DNA of 64,000 nucleotides from an uncultured Bacteroidales bacterium (GTDB lineage Bacteria; Bacteroidota; Bacteroidia; Bacteroidales; UBA932), in the NCBI GenBank assembly GCA_934667175.1, contig CAKULN010000003.1, positions 76,416 through 140,415 of the forward strand. The letters run 5' to 3'. The position numbers and the translations under genes were made by a program. The notes below the pieces were generated by a model. It was not told the origin of the DNA. It did not search any database and was given only the letters and a program-made list of their open reading frames with translations. Position 1 is the first letter of the stretch. Each line of letters begins with the position of its first letter. Below are positions 8,238-17,321 of this stretch, piece after piece.

Positions 8238-10099
8238 TAAAATTCAATTACAGGTAACGTCTTGAAATCCTCAATGGTCCCGCCTTTGTCCTTGCCAGAA
8301 TCAGGGTTTTCCTTGCCAGGATCAGGGTTTTCAGGGGTCCAATCCGGATCGAGCGGCCCGACAATCATAACGTCATCCACATAGAATGTCGCGCCTATCG
8401 GACCGGAGAAATTTTCCGGTGTGAACCGAATGAGCTGAACCTTCGCCCAAGAGAAATGCCCCTTGGAGGATTCGTACGGAGCCCCGTCGGACTGAATGTA
8501 GTCGAAATCAGAGAGCGGAATCTTAACCTCGCACCATTCGCCATCAGTCTTTACGTTGGCCGATGTGATACGGTAGGCGGCGACCCAGTTCTGCTGTTCG
8601 GACGGTTCCTTGAACTTGGTCTTGTCGTTGCGGAACCAGATGCTCCAGGCCATTGACTTCGCATTCTTCATCTCGGCCCTGAAACGGAAACGGATGGAAG
8701 TCTTGTGCAGGTTGAATTTCGTGAGATCCTCCTCACCGCTCAGGAACGAGAAATAAATGTCCGCCCATTTCTTGGTTACATCCCATTTTATGCAGTTCTC
8801 GCCGACAGCCGGGTTATCCTTGCAAGGGATTGTAAGGTAAGTAAGTTTTGAAGGATCAAGAACCTTGAGACCTTCGCCGAACGCATCGTCGTAAAGGACC
8901 ATCTTGGTGTAGCCGCTCTCGTCATCGTCCCCACCCTGATAGACCGGAGGAATCTGGAAGCCAAGGGCTTTTACCAAATCCAGGTTGAGGTCTCTGTTGA
9001 ATTTGGCGTTTCGTTCCACATTGAACAAACCAAAATCTCCTGAGTATTTCCATACTGTCCAAGAAATACCGTTCTGTTCGGCGTATTTCCTGACGAACTC
9101 GTGCCAGCGGCAACGGTCCTCGGCAGGAGCGCCCTTTGTGTTTTCAAATTGCCCTATGACTCCGAACTCACCCATGAACAGCCTGACATTCCTGCGTCTA
9201 GCTTCGGTGATTATGTTGTCCATCGCCTGTTGCACGCTGAATTCAGTTCCAAGGTATGAATAGTCAAGAAGGTTCTGCTTGTATGTGGTGTTTGTGACAC
9301 TACCGGCCAGAGCCTCTCCATTGAACTTGTCGTTCCAAGGGTAGGGAACCTTTCCTCCGATGTCTTTTAGAGTCGTCCAAGGCGCACCTTGGTGGGTGAA
9401 CACCATCGGGGAGTAGAAGTGGAAGGTGTAGACAAGGTTATCATCCTCATATTCAGGAAGTTCCGACAGACTTCTTCCCGGATTGGCAGTGACGATGATC
9501 GAGTGGGCCGTGTCTATCTTGCGGATCTCCTCGATCAACTGTCCCTGAAGCTCGTGCCAATGGTCCTTCCACCAATCACCGTCAGGTTCGTTCTGAAGTT
9601 CATACACCACCTTGGAAGAGCGATCCTTGCAGTGGGTGGCGATCTGGCGCCACACGCTCTTCATGAAGCCCTCCGCATGATCGTCCGGATAAGCGGCGAC
9701 ATAGCCGCCCTGGTGATTGTCGATGATCACGGTGATTCCGTACTTGTCCCCAAGGTCAAGGAGTATGTCAAGATTCTTCCAAAAAGCATCCTGAAGCTTG
9801 TAGTCCGCGCTGGCCGGACCTGCGAAACGCCCAAGGGTCATCGGGACACGGACAACATCCATTCCCATCTCCACCAGATGCTGGAAGGTCTCGTCATTTA
9901 TGTAGCCCATCCAGATGTTGGACGCGTCATTCCCCTTCGAGACATCGAAGCAGGAGGCAAGGTTCACGCCTCTGGTGAAGGCAGTCTTCACCAACGGCTT
10001 GTCATCACCCTCGTCCGAGGGCAAAACTCCATATAGGTTTCTGGTACATCCGGCAATTGCCATGGCGGCCAGAATCGGCAGCAATATTCTGTGTTTCAT
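8237..10099 (-). CDS. Glycoside hydrolase family 5 endo-glucanase, lipoprotein, with C-terminal CBM-like domain
   Basis: The frame is open to 10303, but the ATG at 10099 gives a lipoprotein signal (MAIAGCTRN), so 620 residues are expected. The GH5 barrel spans about 40-355: VVRVP near 82, IDNHQGGY near 127, acid/base Glu171 in ELQNEPDGDWW, HFYSP near 227 and nucleophile Glu311 in LFMGEFGV. Residues about 380-590 form a beta-sandwich (CBM11-like in appearance). A Pro/Gly/Asp-rich tail ends the chain. It probably cuts the backbone of a beta-glucan at the cell surface for the SusCD pair encoded 16 bp upstream. Family assignment is firm; the sub-specificity is not. Confidence 0.9.
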   Translation of the reverse strand: MKHRILLPILAAMAIAGCTRNLYGVLPSDEGDDKPLVKTAFTRGVNLASCFDVSKGNDASNIWMGYINDETFQHLVEMGMDVVRVPMTLGRFAGPASADYKLQDAFWKNLDILLDLGDKYGITVIIDNHQGGYVAAYPDDHAEGFMKSVWRQIATHCKDRSSKVVYELQNEPDGDWWKDHWHELQGQLIEEIRKIDTAHSIIVTANPGRSLSELPEYEDDNLVYTFHFYSPMVFTHQGAPWTTLKDIGGKVPYPWNDKFNGEALAGSVTNTTYKQNLLDYSYLGTEFSVQQAMDNIITEARRRNVRLFMGEFGVIGQFENTKGAPAEDRCRWHEFVRKYAEQNGISWTVWKYSGDFGLFNVERNAKFNRDLNLDLVKALGFQIPPVYQGGDDDESGYTKMVLYDDAFGEGLKVLDPSKLTYLTIPCKDNPAVGENCIKWDVTKKWADIYFSFLSGEEDLTKFNLHKTSIRFRFRAEMKNAKSMAWSIWFRNDKTKFKEPSEQQNWVAAYRITSANVKTDGEWCEVKIPLSDFDYIQSDGAPYESSKGHFSWAKVQLIRFTPENFSGPIGATFYVDDVMIVGPLDPDWTPENPDPGKENPDSGKDKGGTIEDFKTLPVIEF

Positions 10100-10115
10100 A
10101 ATATGTGATTGATTG

Positions 10116-11810
10116 TTAAAGTCCTTCATAACCTGGATTCTGCTCAAGCACCTTCGATATCTGAAGATGTGCCGCCGAGAACGGGAAAAGTTTCTTGTAT
10201 GAATTGACACCTCCGTCAGGCTGGTGGTCCCACCACTCTCCGGTGATGTACTGGTTCCATCTGATGAGGTCCGTCCTGCGTCTGCATTCGCCCAGGAACT
10301 CAACCATCCACTCGTCCAGCATCCTCCACTGGTCCAGATTCTCGGCTGTCACCGGATTCGGGTCATTGCCACCTTCAAAATAGCGCTTGCGCACTTCGTT
10401 GATGAGTTTGGCGGCTTCGGCCTTGTCTCCCTTCCTCATCTTGCATTCCGCCAGCGTGTAATACGCCTCGGAAAGCCTCATCAAAGGGATGTCCGGATTG
10501 AACAGCAGTCTCGCGTCATTGGAATTCGGGCGCGGGCAGAATTTTGTGAACCTTATTCCGGAATTCTCCTCTCCGGTGTTCATGTTGGATTCTGTCTTTC
10601 CCTTTGAGAGCTGGGCAACCTGATCGACAAGTTTCAGGGTCTTGCCGTAATATTCCTGTGTTCCGGTCACCTTCCATGAGGGGTTGTCCGGGTTGACAAG
10701 TTCGCCGAAAAAGAACATTCCCTCGTATTTGCCGTTGCCGAGATAGCGGTAAGGCTTCTTCCTGACATCCGTGTCCTCAAATTTAGAGAACGGAGAGCCA
10801 AGTTTGTAGGTGTATGGCTTGCCTGTGCCGTCCAAAGACGGTGTGAGACAATAGTAGTTGTTTGCGGCGGATTTGGAAAGACCTCCGAGGTAATTCCTCA
10901 TGTTGGTCGGCATCTGTCTTTTCCACAGTTCGTATGGATCCGTCTCCAGCTGTGAGCTCTCGTTCGGAATCGACCAGATGATTTCCTTCGAGTTTTCGTT
11001 GTTGAACCCGAATGTCGTGGTCCAGTCAGCGTCAAGTTCATAAGCACCGTATTTCCCGGCGATCAAATCCTCGCAAACCTTCGCGGCCTCATCGTACATA
11101 TCGACTCCTATGTACGACACCGCATTGAAGTAGAGTCTCGCCAGAGCCATCGCTGCGGCCGCCTGACGGATGTCACCCTGCTCTGTCTCACCGGCTTTCT
11201 TCACCTCCAATCCTTTTATGGATTTCTTCAAAAGGTCCTCGGTGAAATAGAACGTCTCCTTGGCGGTAGAGCGAGGCTTCTCCTCCTTGGCGCTTCCGGG
11301 ATAAATCGGAATGCCGCCATAGCAGTCTAACGCCTGGAGATAATATATTCCCACCATCGCCTCCATCTGGGCCTTCCAGTTGTCAAAAGTGCCGTCCGGA
11401 AAGCCGAATTTCTTCAGATTGACCTGAGACAAGTCGTCAAGTGTCGCCCAACATCTTGAAGTCCCGGACATCCTGGAACCGTAGACAAAATAACTTGAGG
11501 AAAAATAAAGCGGAAAGTCATGATAGTGCATCTTGTACAAGATGTTGCTCTTGTCGGCGTTCTGGCTGCCCCTGACCGGAGAAATGAACTCGTCCGTGGT
11601 CAGTTCCTGCATGGCGAAATAGTCGGGATTCATCGCCAAAACGTACCTCGCGTGCGTGAACGGGCGGTAGAAGCGCTGCCAGACAGCCTCCTTCGAATCG
11701 TAGAAAGTGTCCGGAGCAACCTGCGTGAAATACACAGGCTCGATGTCGCATCCGGCAGCGGCGACAAGTGAGATGGCCAAAGCCATCATTTTGAATATAT
11801 TGGTTTTCAT
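10116..11810 (-). CDS. SusD/RagB-family outer-membrane nutrient-binding lipoprotein
   Basis: 564 residues from the ATG at 11810. An upstream in-frame extension to 11852 lacks a signal and overlaps susC. The lipobox is VAAAGCDIEP. The rest has the SusD hallmarks: an N-terminal TPR-rich half (MVGIYYLQALDCYGGIPIYPG, YDEAAKVCEDLI) and a C-terminal half ending in ECRRRTDLIRWNQY and a final NPGYEGL, typical of the family. It forms the lid of the SusC channel and binds oligosaccharide at the surface. It starts 20 bp after the SusC gene in the same operon. Confidence 0.96.
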   Translation of the reverse strand: MKTNIFKMMALAISLVAAAGCDIEPVYFTQVAPDTFYDSKEAVWQRFYRPFTHARYVLAMNPDYFAMQELTTDEFISPVRGSQNADKSNILYKMHYHDFPLYFSSSYFVYGSRMSGTSRCWATLDDLSQVNLKKFGFPDGTFDNWKAQMEAMVGIYYLQALDCYGGIPIYPGSAKEEKPRSTAKETFYFTEDLLKKSIKGLEVKKAGETEQGDIRQAAAAMALARLYFNAVSYIGVDMYDEAAKVCEDLIAGKYGAYELDADWTTTFGFNNENSKEIIWSIPNESSQLETDPYELWKRQMPTNMRNYLGGLSKSAANNYYCLTPSLDGTGKPYTYKLGSPFSKFEDTDVRKKPYRYLGNGKYEGMFFFGELVNPDNPSWKVTGTQEYYGKTLKLVDQVAQLSKGKTESNMNTGEENSGIRFTKFCPRPNSNDARLLFNPDIPLMRLSEAYYTLAECKMRKGDKAEAAKLINEVRKRYFEGGNDPNPVTAENLDQWRMLDEWMVEFLGECRRRTDLIRWNQYITGEWWDHQPDGGVNSYKKLFPFSAAHLQISKVLEQNPGYEGL

Positions 11811-11829
11811 TATTTTAGAATATTGATTA

Positions 11830-14800
11830 TCAGAATTTGAGCTGGACACCAAGAGTCCATGTCCTCGTCATAGGGTAAGCCTTTGTGTAATTATCCACAC
11901 CTCCGTCATACCCGATGATGTTGACCTCCGGGTCGAGTCCGGTGTAACCGGTGAACGTGGCGACATTGCCGCAGGTGGCGTAAACCCTGAGATAATCGAC
12001 ATATTTCGTCCACCTGCTGATGTCAAGCCTGTAGCCAAGCGTGATGGCGTCGATCTTAAGGAACGAACCCTCCTCCAGATAGTAGTCGCTCATCAGCTTC
12101 TCATCCTTGATGTGGCTGAATGTGGAGTAAGCGTCTCGAAGGACATTGCACTCACCGTTGCGCCTCGCGATTCCAAGACACATCGCATAGGTGTTGTAGA
12201 CATCGAAACCAAGCCATCCGTGCATGCTCACGCCAAGATCGAGGTCCTTGTACGAGAACGTGTGGTTCCAGCCGTACATCATCTTCGGAGTGAAGTTGCC
12301 CAGAAGTTTCTTGTCGTTGGCCACCTTTGACGAGGCCGGGATTGTCTTTCCGTTTCTGTCCTTGATCAGGAACTGGCCTGACTTGGAGAAGCCGGCGAAC
12401 TCGAACAAATAGAACTGGCCGACCGTGCTGCCTTCCTCCAGGATGATCGCCTTTCCGGTCGAGTTCGGACCTGGGAGCTGGCCGCCGTCCCAACGGGTGC
12501 TGCTGCCGTCAATCGACAGTACCTTGCTCGCGGAGTGGCTCAGATTCACGGAAGTGCTCCACTTGAAATCCTTGGAGCGGATTATGTCTCCTCCGAGTTC
12601 AAACTCCCATCCTTTGTTCTCCAGCGAACCGATGTTCTGCCACTGGTAACCACGGATGAACGGCGGGTTCGGCACCTGAACGTAGAAGAGCATCGATGAG
12701 ATCTTCCTTCTGAACACATCGGCCTTGCCGTAGAGCCTTCCGTCAAAGAACGAGAAGTCCAGTCCGAGGTTGAGCTCGGCCTTCGACTCCCAGCCAAGAT
12801 TCTCGTTCACGCTCTCGCCTCGACCATAAGTGTATTTCCACGTTCCGTTCGGAAGGATCCACCTGTTCTCGTCCGCAGCGATGAAGTTACCGGAATACGC
12901 AGCGCTGAAGTCGTTGTTTCCGGTCACACCGTAACCGACGCGGAGCTTGAGGTCGTCAACCCACCTGACACCCGGCATGAACGGCTCGTTGGCTATGCTC
13001 CAGCCTCCGGACACAGCCCAGAAGTTACCCCAACGGTTTTTAGGGCCGAATTTCGACGAACCCTCACGACGGAAGGTAGCCGACAGCATGTAGCGGTTTT
13101 TGTAGGAATAGTTGACACGAGCGAAATAAGCCATCAGTTTTTCCCGGATGTTCTTCGAGGAATTCATCGTGGCCTTTCCGGCATTCAGGTACGATCCATT
13201 GCCGATGTCCCAGTACTTCACTCCATCGACGGTGAAATTGCTGTTGGACATGCCGAACGACTCACCGTCATACTGGTTGTAGGAATATCCCAGCACAGCG
13301 TTGACCTTGTGCGCGTCATCGAATATCCTGTCATAGGAGAAATAGCCCTCGGTGTTGATCCTTTCCGTCTTGGCGAAACCGAGGTAGGCGGAGCCGCTTA
13401 TGTTGTTGATCACATTCTCCCTGTGGTGCATCGACTTGTACTGATGCGATTCCGTCTGGTAGTTGGAATAGCCGATCGTCTGCCTGTAGGAAAGGCCCTC
13501 GACCGGAAGGATGTTCAGTTTAAGCGCGACCTCCGGCTTGAACCATTTGACCACGGAGTTCACATCATTCAGAGCCGCGTCCGCGATGACGTTGTAGTCG
13601 TTCGGCTCGCCAGTCCAGATGTTGTAGCCAGTGACAGAATCCGGATCGTACGGAGATCTGGTCGGGTTGTTCAGCAAGGTCTGTCCGAAATATGCCCCTT
13701 GGGCGTTTCTGTTGGCCTGACGGTAATCCACATTGGTCCTGATCTCCAGCCAGCCGTCGAACATCGTGTACTTGGCGTTGAGCCTTCCACCGTAGTCCTT
13801 TCTCCACTCACCGGAGGCTATGCCATCCTGCTTCTCGTAGAAGAACGAAGAGTACACACTGGCCTTCTGGGTTCCGAAATTGATGGCGACATTATGTTTC
13901 TGGGAGAAATTCCTGTGGTTGATGGCCTCGTCCCACCAGTCGGTGCGGCTGCCGTAGTCCTTGCCGACACCATTGGCGACATATTCCTCCGCAGACATGA
14001 CATCCGGTTTGGCATAGGCCTGCCTGTGAAGCAGTTCCGTACTGTAGGTGAGGTTGAGTTTTCCCTCTGTGTCGGTGCCGCTCTTGGTCGTGATGAGTAT
14101 GACACCGGCAGCGGCCCTTGTTCCGTAGATGGCTCCCGCCGAGGCATCCTTGAGCACATCGATTGATTTGATGTCCTCCGGGTTCACCGAACGGATGTCT
14201 CCGCCAGGGAATCCGTCTATCACAATCAACGGCTCGTGGCCGGCGGCGATGGAGGCCATACCTCTGAGCTGGAGTGACGGAGACGAGTTCACTCCCTTTG
14301 TCTGACCGATGACAAGGCCACCGATCTTTCCCTGAAGAGCCTTGGTGATGTCAGCGCCACCGACACCCTTCATCATGTCCTCCGAAGAAAGGGATGCTAT
14401 CGAACTGGTGACCTCCTTGCGGTCAAGGGTACCGTAGCCAATCACTACCGCCTGGTTGAGGAATTCGGCGGAGTCCTTAAGAGCGACATCAACATTCTCA
14501 TCATCACCGACTTTCACTTCCACGGTGTCATACCCGATGCAGCTTACTGCCACCACGGGAGAAGCAACGCCCGACGGAATATTCAATGAATATGCTCCAT
14601 CAGCGTCAGTGTTGGTCCCTACGGTAGTGCCCTTGACGACAACGAACGCTCCGATCACCGGATTTCCTGCGGAGTCGGTTATGCGGCCTTTTATCCGCGT
14701 GGCAGACGGTGCGGCCGCCACAACGGCTGGTTTCTTCTCCTCAAGGACAATGTTGCCGCTTGAGATTCTGTAAGTAATGCCTGAGTCTCTGAAAATCTGG

Positions 14801-15057
14801 TCCAGAGCCTCTTTTAGCGGCCTCTTTCCAGACTTGACCGTCACTTTCCGTGACAGATCAAGTTTTTCGCCATAGACAAACAGGTAATCGGTCTGCCTTT
14901 CGATCTCATCCATGCAACTTTTGATCGTCGCATCCTTCTTGTCGAGAGTGACCTGCACGCTTTGGGCCCGGGTAGTCAACGGAACCAAAAGCAAAGAACA
15001 AAGCAAAACGGCGAAAGCGATGACCCTCCCCGCCCGCAAGTGGTTAGTGTTAATCAT
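11830..15057 (-). CDS. SusC/RagA-family TonB-dependent outer-membrane transporter with N-terminal signalling domain
   Basis: 1075 residues. After a signal peptide, a secretin/TonB short N-terminal (STN) domain spans about 33-110 (IKSCMDEIERQTDYLFVY). A carboxypeptidase-regulatory-like domain follows at about 122-195 (IKGRITDSAGNPVIGAFV), then the plug with the TonB-box region (AVVIGYGTLDRKEVTSSI) and a 22-strand barrel ending in WTLGVQLKF. It imports oligosaccharides with SusD. The STN domain means it also signals to the FecR anti-sigma factor encoded just upstream, the regulatory chain in which substrate binding releases the ECF sigma factor. Confidence 0.97.
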   Translation of the reverse strand: MINTNHLRAGRVIAFAVLLCSLLLVPLTTRAQSVQVTLDKKDATIKSCMDEIERQTDYLFVYGEKLDLSRKVTVKSGKRPLKEALDQIFRDSGITYRISSGNIVLEEKKPAVVAAAPSATRIKGRITDSAGNPVIGAFVVVKGTTVGTNTDADGAYSLNIPSGVASPVVAVSCIGYDTVEVKVGDDENVDVALKDSAEFLNQAVVIGYGTLDRKEVTSSIASLSSEDMMKGVGGADITKALQGKIGGLVIGQTKGVNSSPSLQLRGMASIAAGHEPLIVIDGFPGGDIRSVNPEDIKSIDVLKDASAGAIYGTRAAAGVILITTKSGTDTEGKLNLTYSTELLHRQAYAKPDVMSAEEYVANGVGKDYGSRTDWWDEAINHRNFSQKHNVAINFGTQKASVYSSFFYEKQDGIASGEWRKDYGGRLNAKYTMFDGWLEIRTNVDYRQANRNAQGAYFGQTLLNNPTRSPYDPDSVTGYNIWTGEPNDYNVIADAALNDVNSVVKWFKPEVALKLNILPVEGLSYRQTIGYSNYQTESHQYKSMHHRENVINNISGSAYLGFAKTERINTEGYFSYDRIFDDAHKVNAVLGYSYNQYDGESFGMSNSNFTVDGVKYWDIGNGSYLNAGKATMNSSKNIREKLMAYFARVNYSYKNRYMLSATFRREGSSKFGPKNRWGNFWAVSGGWSIANEPFMPGVRWVDDLKLRVGYGVTGNNDFSAAYSGNFIAADENRWILPNGTWKYTYGRGESVNENLGWESKAELNLGLDFSFFDGRLYGKADVFRRKISSMLFYVQVPNPPFIRGYQWQNIGSLENKGWEFELGGDIIRSKDFKWSTSVNLSHSASKVLSIDGSSTRWDGGQLPGPNSTGKAIILEEGSTVGQFYLFEFAGFSKSGQFLIKDRNGKTIPASSKVANDKKLLGNFTPKMMYGWNHTFSYKDLDLGVSMHGWLGFDVYNTYAMCLGIARRNGECNVLRDAYSTFSHIKDEKLMSDYYLEEGSFLKIDAITLGYRLDISRWTKYVDYLRVYATCGNVATFTGYTGLDPEVNIIGYDGGVDNYTKAYPMTRTWTLGVQLKF

Positions 15058-15088
15058 TTATTATGGTATTATGGTTTAATGAATATCC

Positions 15089-16018
15089 TTATCGGATGTG
15101 GACCTGCCTGGTCTCATAGTCAATCTCGTACGACAGGTCTGTTCCGGCGAGAATTATCCGGAGCGCATGCTCAAGTCCGTCGGAAGTGTGGATCTTGCCT
15201 CGGTTCATGACAGCAGGTACAGACTTGGAGTCGATCCGGACACTCACATCATAGATCCGCTCAAGCCTTCCGGAGAGTTTTTCCAAAGAAGGAGTGTTCA
15301 GGACAAGGACTCCCTCCACCCACAGATAGTCGTCAGCGCTCTCCATCTCCTGCACCATCAGCCTTCCATCCTGCATCCCGGCGACTTGTCCTGGTTCAAG
15401 GACAACGCTTTCGGTCTTGCTTGACATTCGTACCCGTCCTCTGAGCAGGGCTGTCGAGAACTCCCCTGTCTCCTTGTCCGCCCGCACATCGAACTTGGTG
15501 CCCAGAACCTCGACCTTGCCGGCGAACGTGTTCACCACGAAAGGACAATTGCCGTCCCGGTGCTTCACATCGAACAAAGCCTCGCCGTCCACAGACACGT
15601 TGCGGCTTCTTCCTGTGAACGCCACCGGGTACTCAAGAGTGGAGCCTCCAGTCAGCCAGACCTGAGTGCCGTCCTGCAAGGTGATGTTGACTGTCTCTCC
15701 TGCCGGCGAGCTGAACGCGACTGTCTGTCCGGCGAAGCGGTTTATCCTCCATGAACTGAAAAGGTAACCTCCTCCGATGACAAGGGCGACGCAAGCGGCG
15801 ACGGCGGCGGCATAACGGAATATCCAGACGAAGCCCCTTCTTCTCTTCGGCTTGGAAGCCTCCAGCGGAGCATGCAGGGCCATGGCGTTGAACGTCTCGT
15901 CCAGCGCATCCATTTCCTTTTGGTTCTCAGGACTTTCGTCAAGCCAGTCCAGCACCTCCCGCTCCTGTTCGGGAGTGGTGCGGCAAAGCATGAAATCTAT
16001 CAGTGTGTTTCTGTCCAT
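15089..16018 (-). CDS. FecR-family anti-sigma factor
   Basis: 309 residues. The cytoplasmic N-terminus (TPEQEREVLDWLDESPENQKEMDAL) binds the sigma factor. A single membrane helix lies at about 66-88 (RYAAAVAACVALVIGGGYLF). The periplasmic FecR domain (VAFSSPAGETVNITLQDG, VWLTGGSTLEYP, VSVDGEALFDV) and a C-terminal STN-interacting domain follow. It holds the ECF sigma factor inactive until the transporter signals. The gene is 31 bp upstream of susC and 173 bp downstream of the sigma gene, with an AT-rich gap that may hold the sigma-dependent promoter. Confidence 0.95.
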   Translation of the reverse strand: MDRNTLIDFMLCRTTPEQEREVLDWLDESPENQKEMDALDETFNAMALHAPLEASKPKRRRGFVWIFRYAAAVAACVALVIGGGYLFSSWRINRFAGQTVAFSSPAGETVNITLQDGTQVWLTGGSTLEYPVAFTGRSRNVSVDGEALFDVKHRDGNCPFVVNTFAGKVEVLGTKFDVRADKETGEFSTALLRGRVRMSSKTESVVLEPGQVAGMQDGRLMVQEMESADDYLWVEGVLVLNTPSLEKLSGRLERIYDVSVRIDSKSVPAVMNRGKIHTSDGLEHALRIILAGTDLSYEIDYETRQVHIR

Positions 16019-16191
16019 AGTAATATATTAACAAACAACTGACAGGGGTTTACACTTTTTTTTGACTTTTTTTTGAATATGTTCTCCTAAAGAATGACCA
16101 GCGAACCTTATCAACTTCTTTTCCTACGCTTCCGAGGGCTTTTTGAATATTCCCGAAAATGATCCATTTCTTGAACAGCCTCGGACTCCGA

Positions 16192-16764
16192 TCAAGAGAA
16201 AGGAAAGAACCAAAGCAGAAGATGAAGAGGCAGATAGTCCTTCAAGGCCGTCCTCAGGATGGACAGGGCACGCTGCATCTCGGAGGCGACGCGACGGCTG
16301 GATATTCCCAGAATCTCAGCGATCTCCGCGTAGGTCTTGTCCTGAAAGCGGCTGAGTTCGAACACCTGACGCGTCACCTGAGGCATCCTGTCCATCTCTC
16401 GTCCCACAATCTCGATTATCTCTGACGAGAAGAGGCGCGATGGGTCGCATGACTTAAGGGAACGTATGCTCGCCGCCACAAGTCTGGACTGAATGTTATG
16501 GAGGTCCTGCTGCTTGTCAAGATGAAGTCGTTTGGCGTTCAGCCAGTTGAGACAGTTGTTCCTGACCGTGGAAGCGATGTAGGCCGGAATGTTCACATCC
16601 TCCGCGATCTTGTCACGGTTCTCCCAGAACGCTGCGAAGCTTTCCATCACGAGATCCTCCGCCGCGTCAAAATCACGCACATAACGCCGCGCGATCACCA
16701 CAAAACGCGCGTAGTACTGTGCGTAAACCTCTTCGAACTTAGTGTGACCTATGACCAGTCTCAT
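16192..16764 (-). CDS. ECF-family RNA polymerase sigma factor of the Sus-like locus
   Basis: 190 residues with sigma region 2 (FEEVYAQYYARFVVIARRYVRDFDAAEDLVMESFAAFWENRD) and region 4 (MPQVTRQVFELSRFQDKTYAEIAEILGISSRRVASEMQRAL), the usual two-domain ECF layout. It directs polymerase to the SusC operon once FecR releases it. Transcription probably starts from the TATATTTG element at 16926-16933, leaving a 5' untranslated region of about 150 nt. It is the first gene of the leftward-reading locus. Confidence 0.95.
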   Translation of the reverse strand: MRLVIGHTKFEEVYAQYYARFVVIARRYVRDFDAAEDLVMESFAAFWENRDKIAEDVNIPAYIASTVRNNCLNWLNAKRLHLDKQQDLHNIQSRLVAASIRSLKSCDPSRLFSSEIIEIVGREMDRMPQVTRQVFELSRFQDKTYAEIAEILGISSRRVASEMQRALSILRTALKDYLPLHLLLWFFPFS

Positions 16765-17321
16765 CCTATGATTGCTTATAACCTATATATAAGTTTTGGT
16801 GTTAATAATCCATTCTTTCCCACAATCTTCCGTCCAGTCTTTTCTGTCAGCGAAGGCATTTCCCCTCAACCCTTACCCTGAAAACAAATGGTGAATCCTT
16901 GTCCGTTATCATTAATATTCAATGACAAATATACACACTATAATCTTTTTTTTAACAACCTTGTTTAAAACAACCTTGTTAAAAACCAATGGGATTATGC
17001 TCTTCAGACTTGTGTTTGATCTCATCAGCAGCACTTTCGGCCTCTTTTGATCCTCAAGAGTGTATAATACACTCATAGGAAACGTTTTCCGCACTTTTCG
17101 TCTACTTTCTACTTTCCGCGTCCGGTACAACTGGTATATTAAATTTCTCAGTTTGGTGCAAAATATTCATTTAAAATTTGTTTGTTTGGTGCAAACTTGT
17201 TCTATTTGACAATCACTAAGAGTAACCGTGGCAGAAAACAGTTGACATTCAAGCGAAAGGGCAACTTCATGGTGCTGAAAATCAGACCACGACATTATTA
17301 TATTCACTCATTATCAATCTA
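16765..17321. other. Intergenic region between the sigma gene and aroC
   Basis: 557 bp, AT-rich. It contains the candidate promoter at 16926-16958, two near copies of AACCTTGTTnAAA and, at 17153-17200, two copies of TTTGGTGCAAA. From 17205 the plus strand could encode a short basic peptide (SNRGRKQLTFKRKG...) that ends at the TAG before aroC but has no start codon. I see no further gene or RNA. Confidence 0.4.
16926..16958 (-). promoter_or_regulatory. Candidate promoter of the sigma/FecR/Sus locus
   Basis: On the minus strand TATATTTG (16926-16933) matches the Bacteroidota -7 consensus TAnnTTTG, with TTG (16956-16958) 22 nt upstream. Consensus spacing is 19-21, so this is a fair but not perfect match. 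The stretch further upstream holds the short repeated word AACCTTGTTTAAA/AACCTTGTTAAAA. Confidence 0.45.

Noticed and set aside
16912..17130. 72-residue minus-strand protein upstream of the sigma gene
   Set aside because: Lys/Arg- and Val-rich translation of AT-rich intergenic DNA that contains the candidate promoter.
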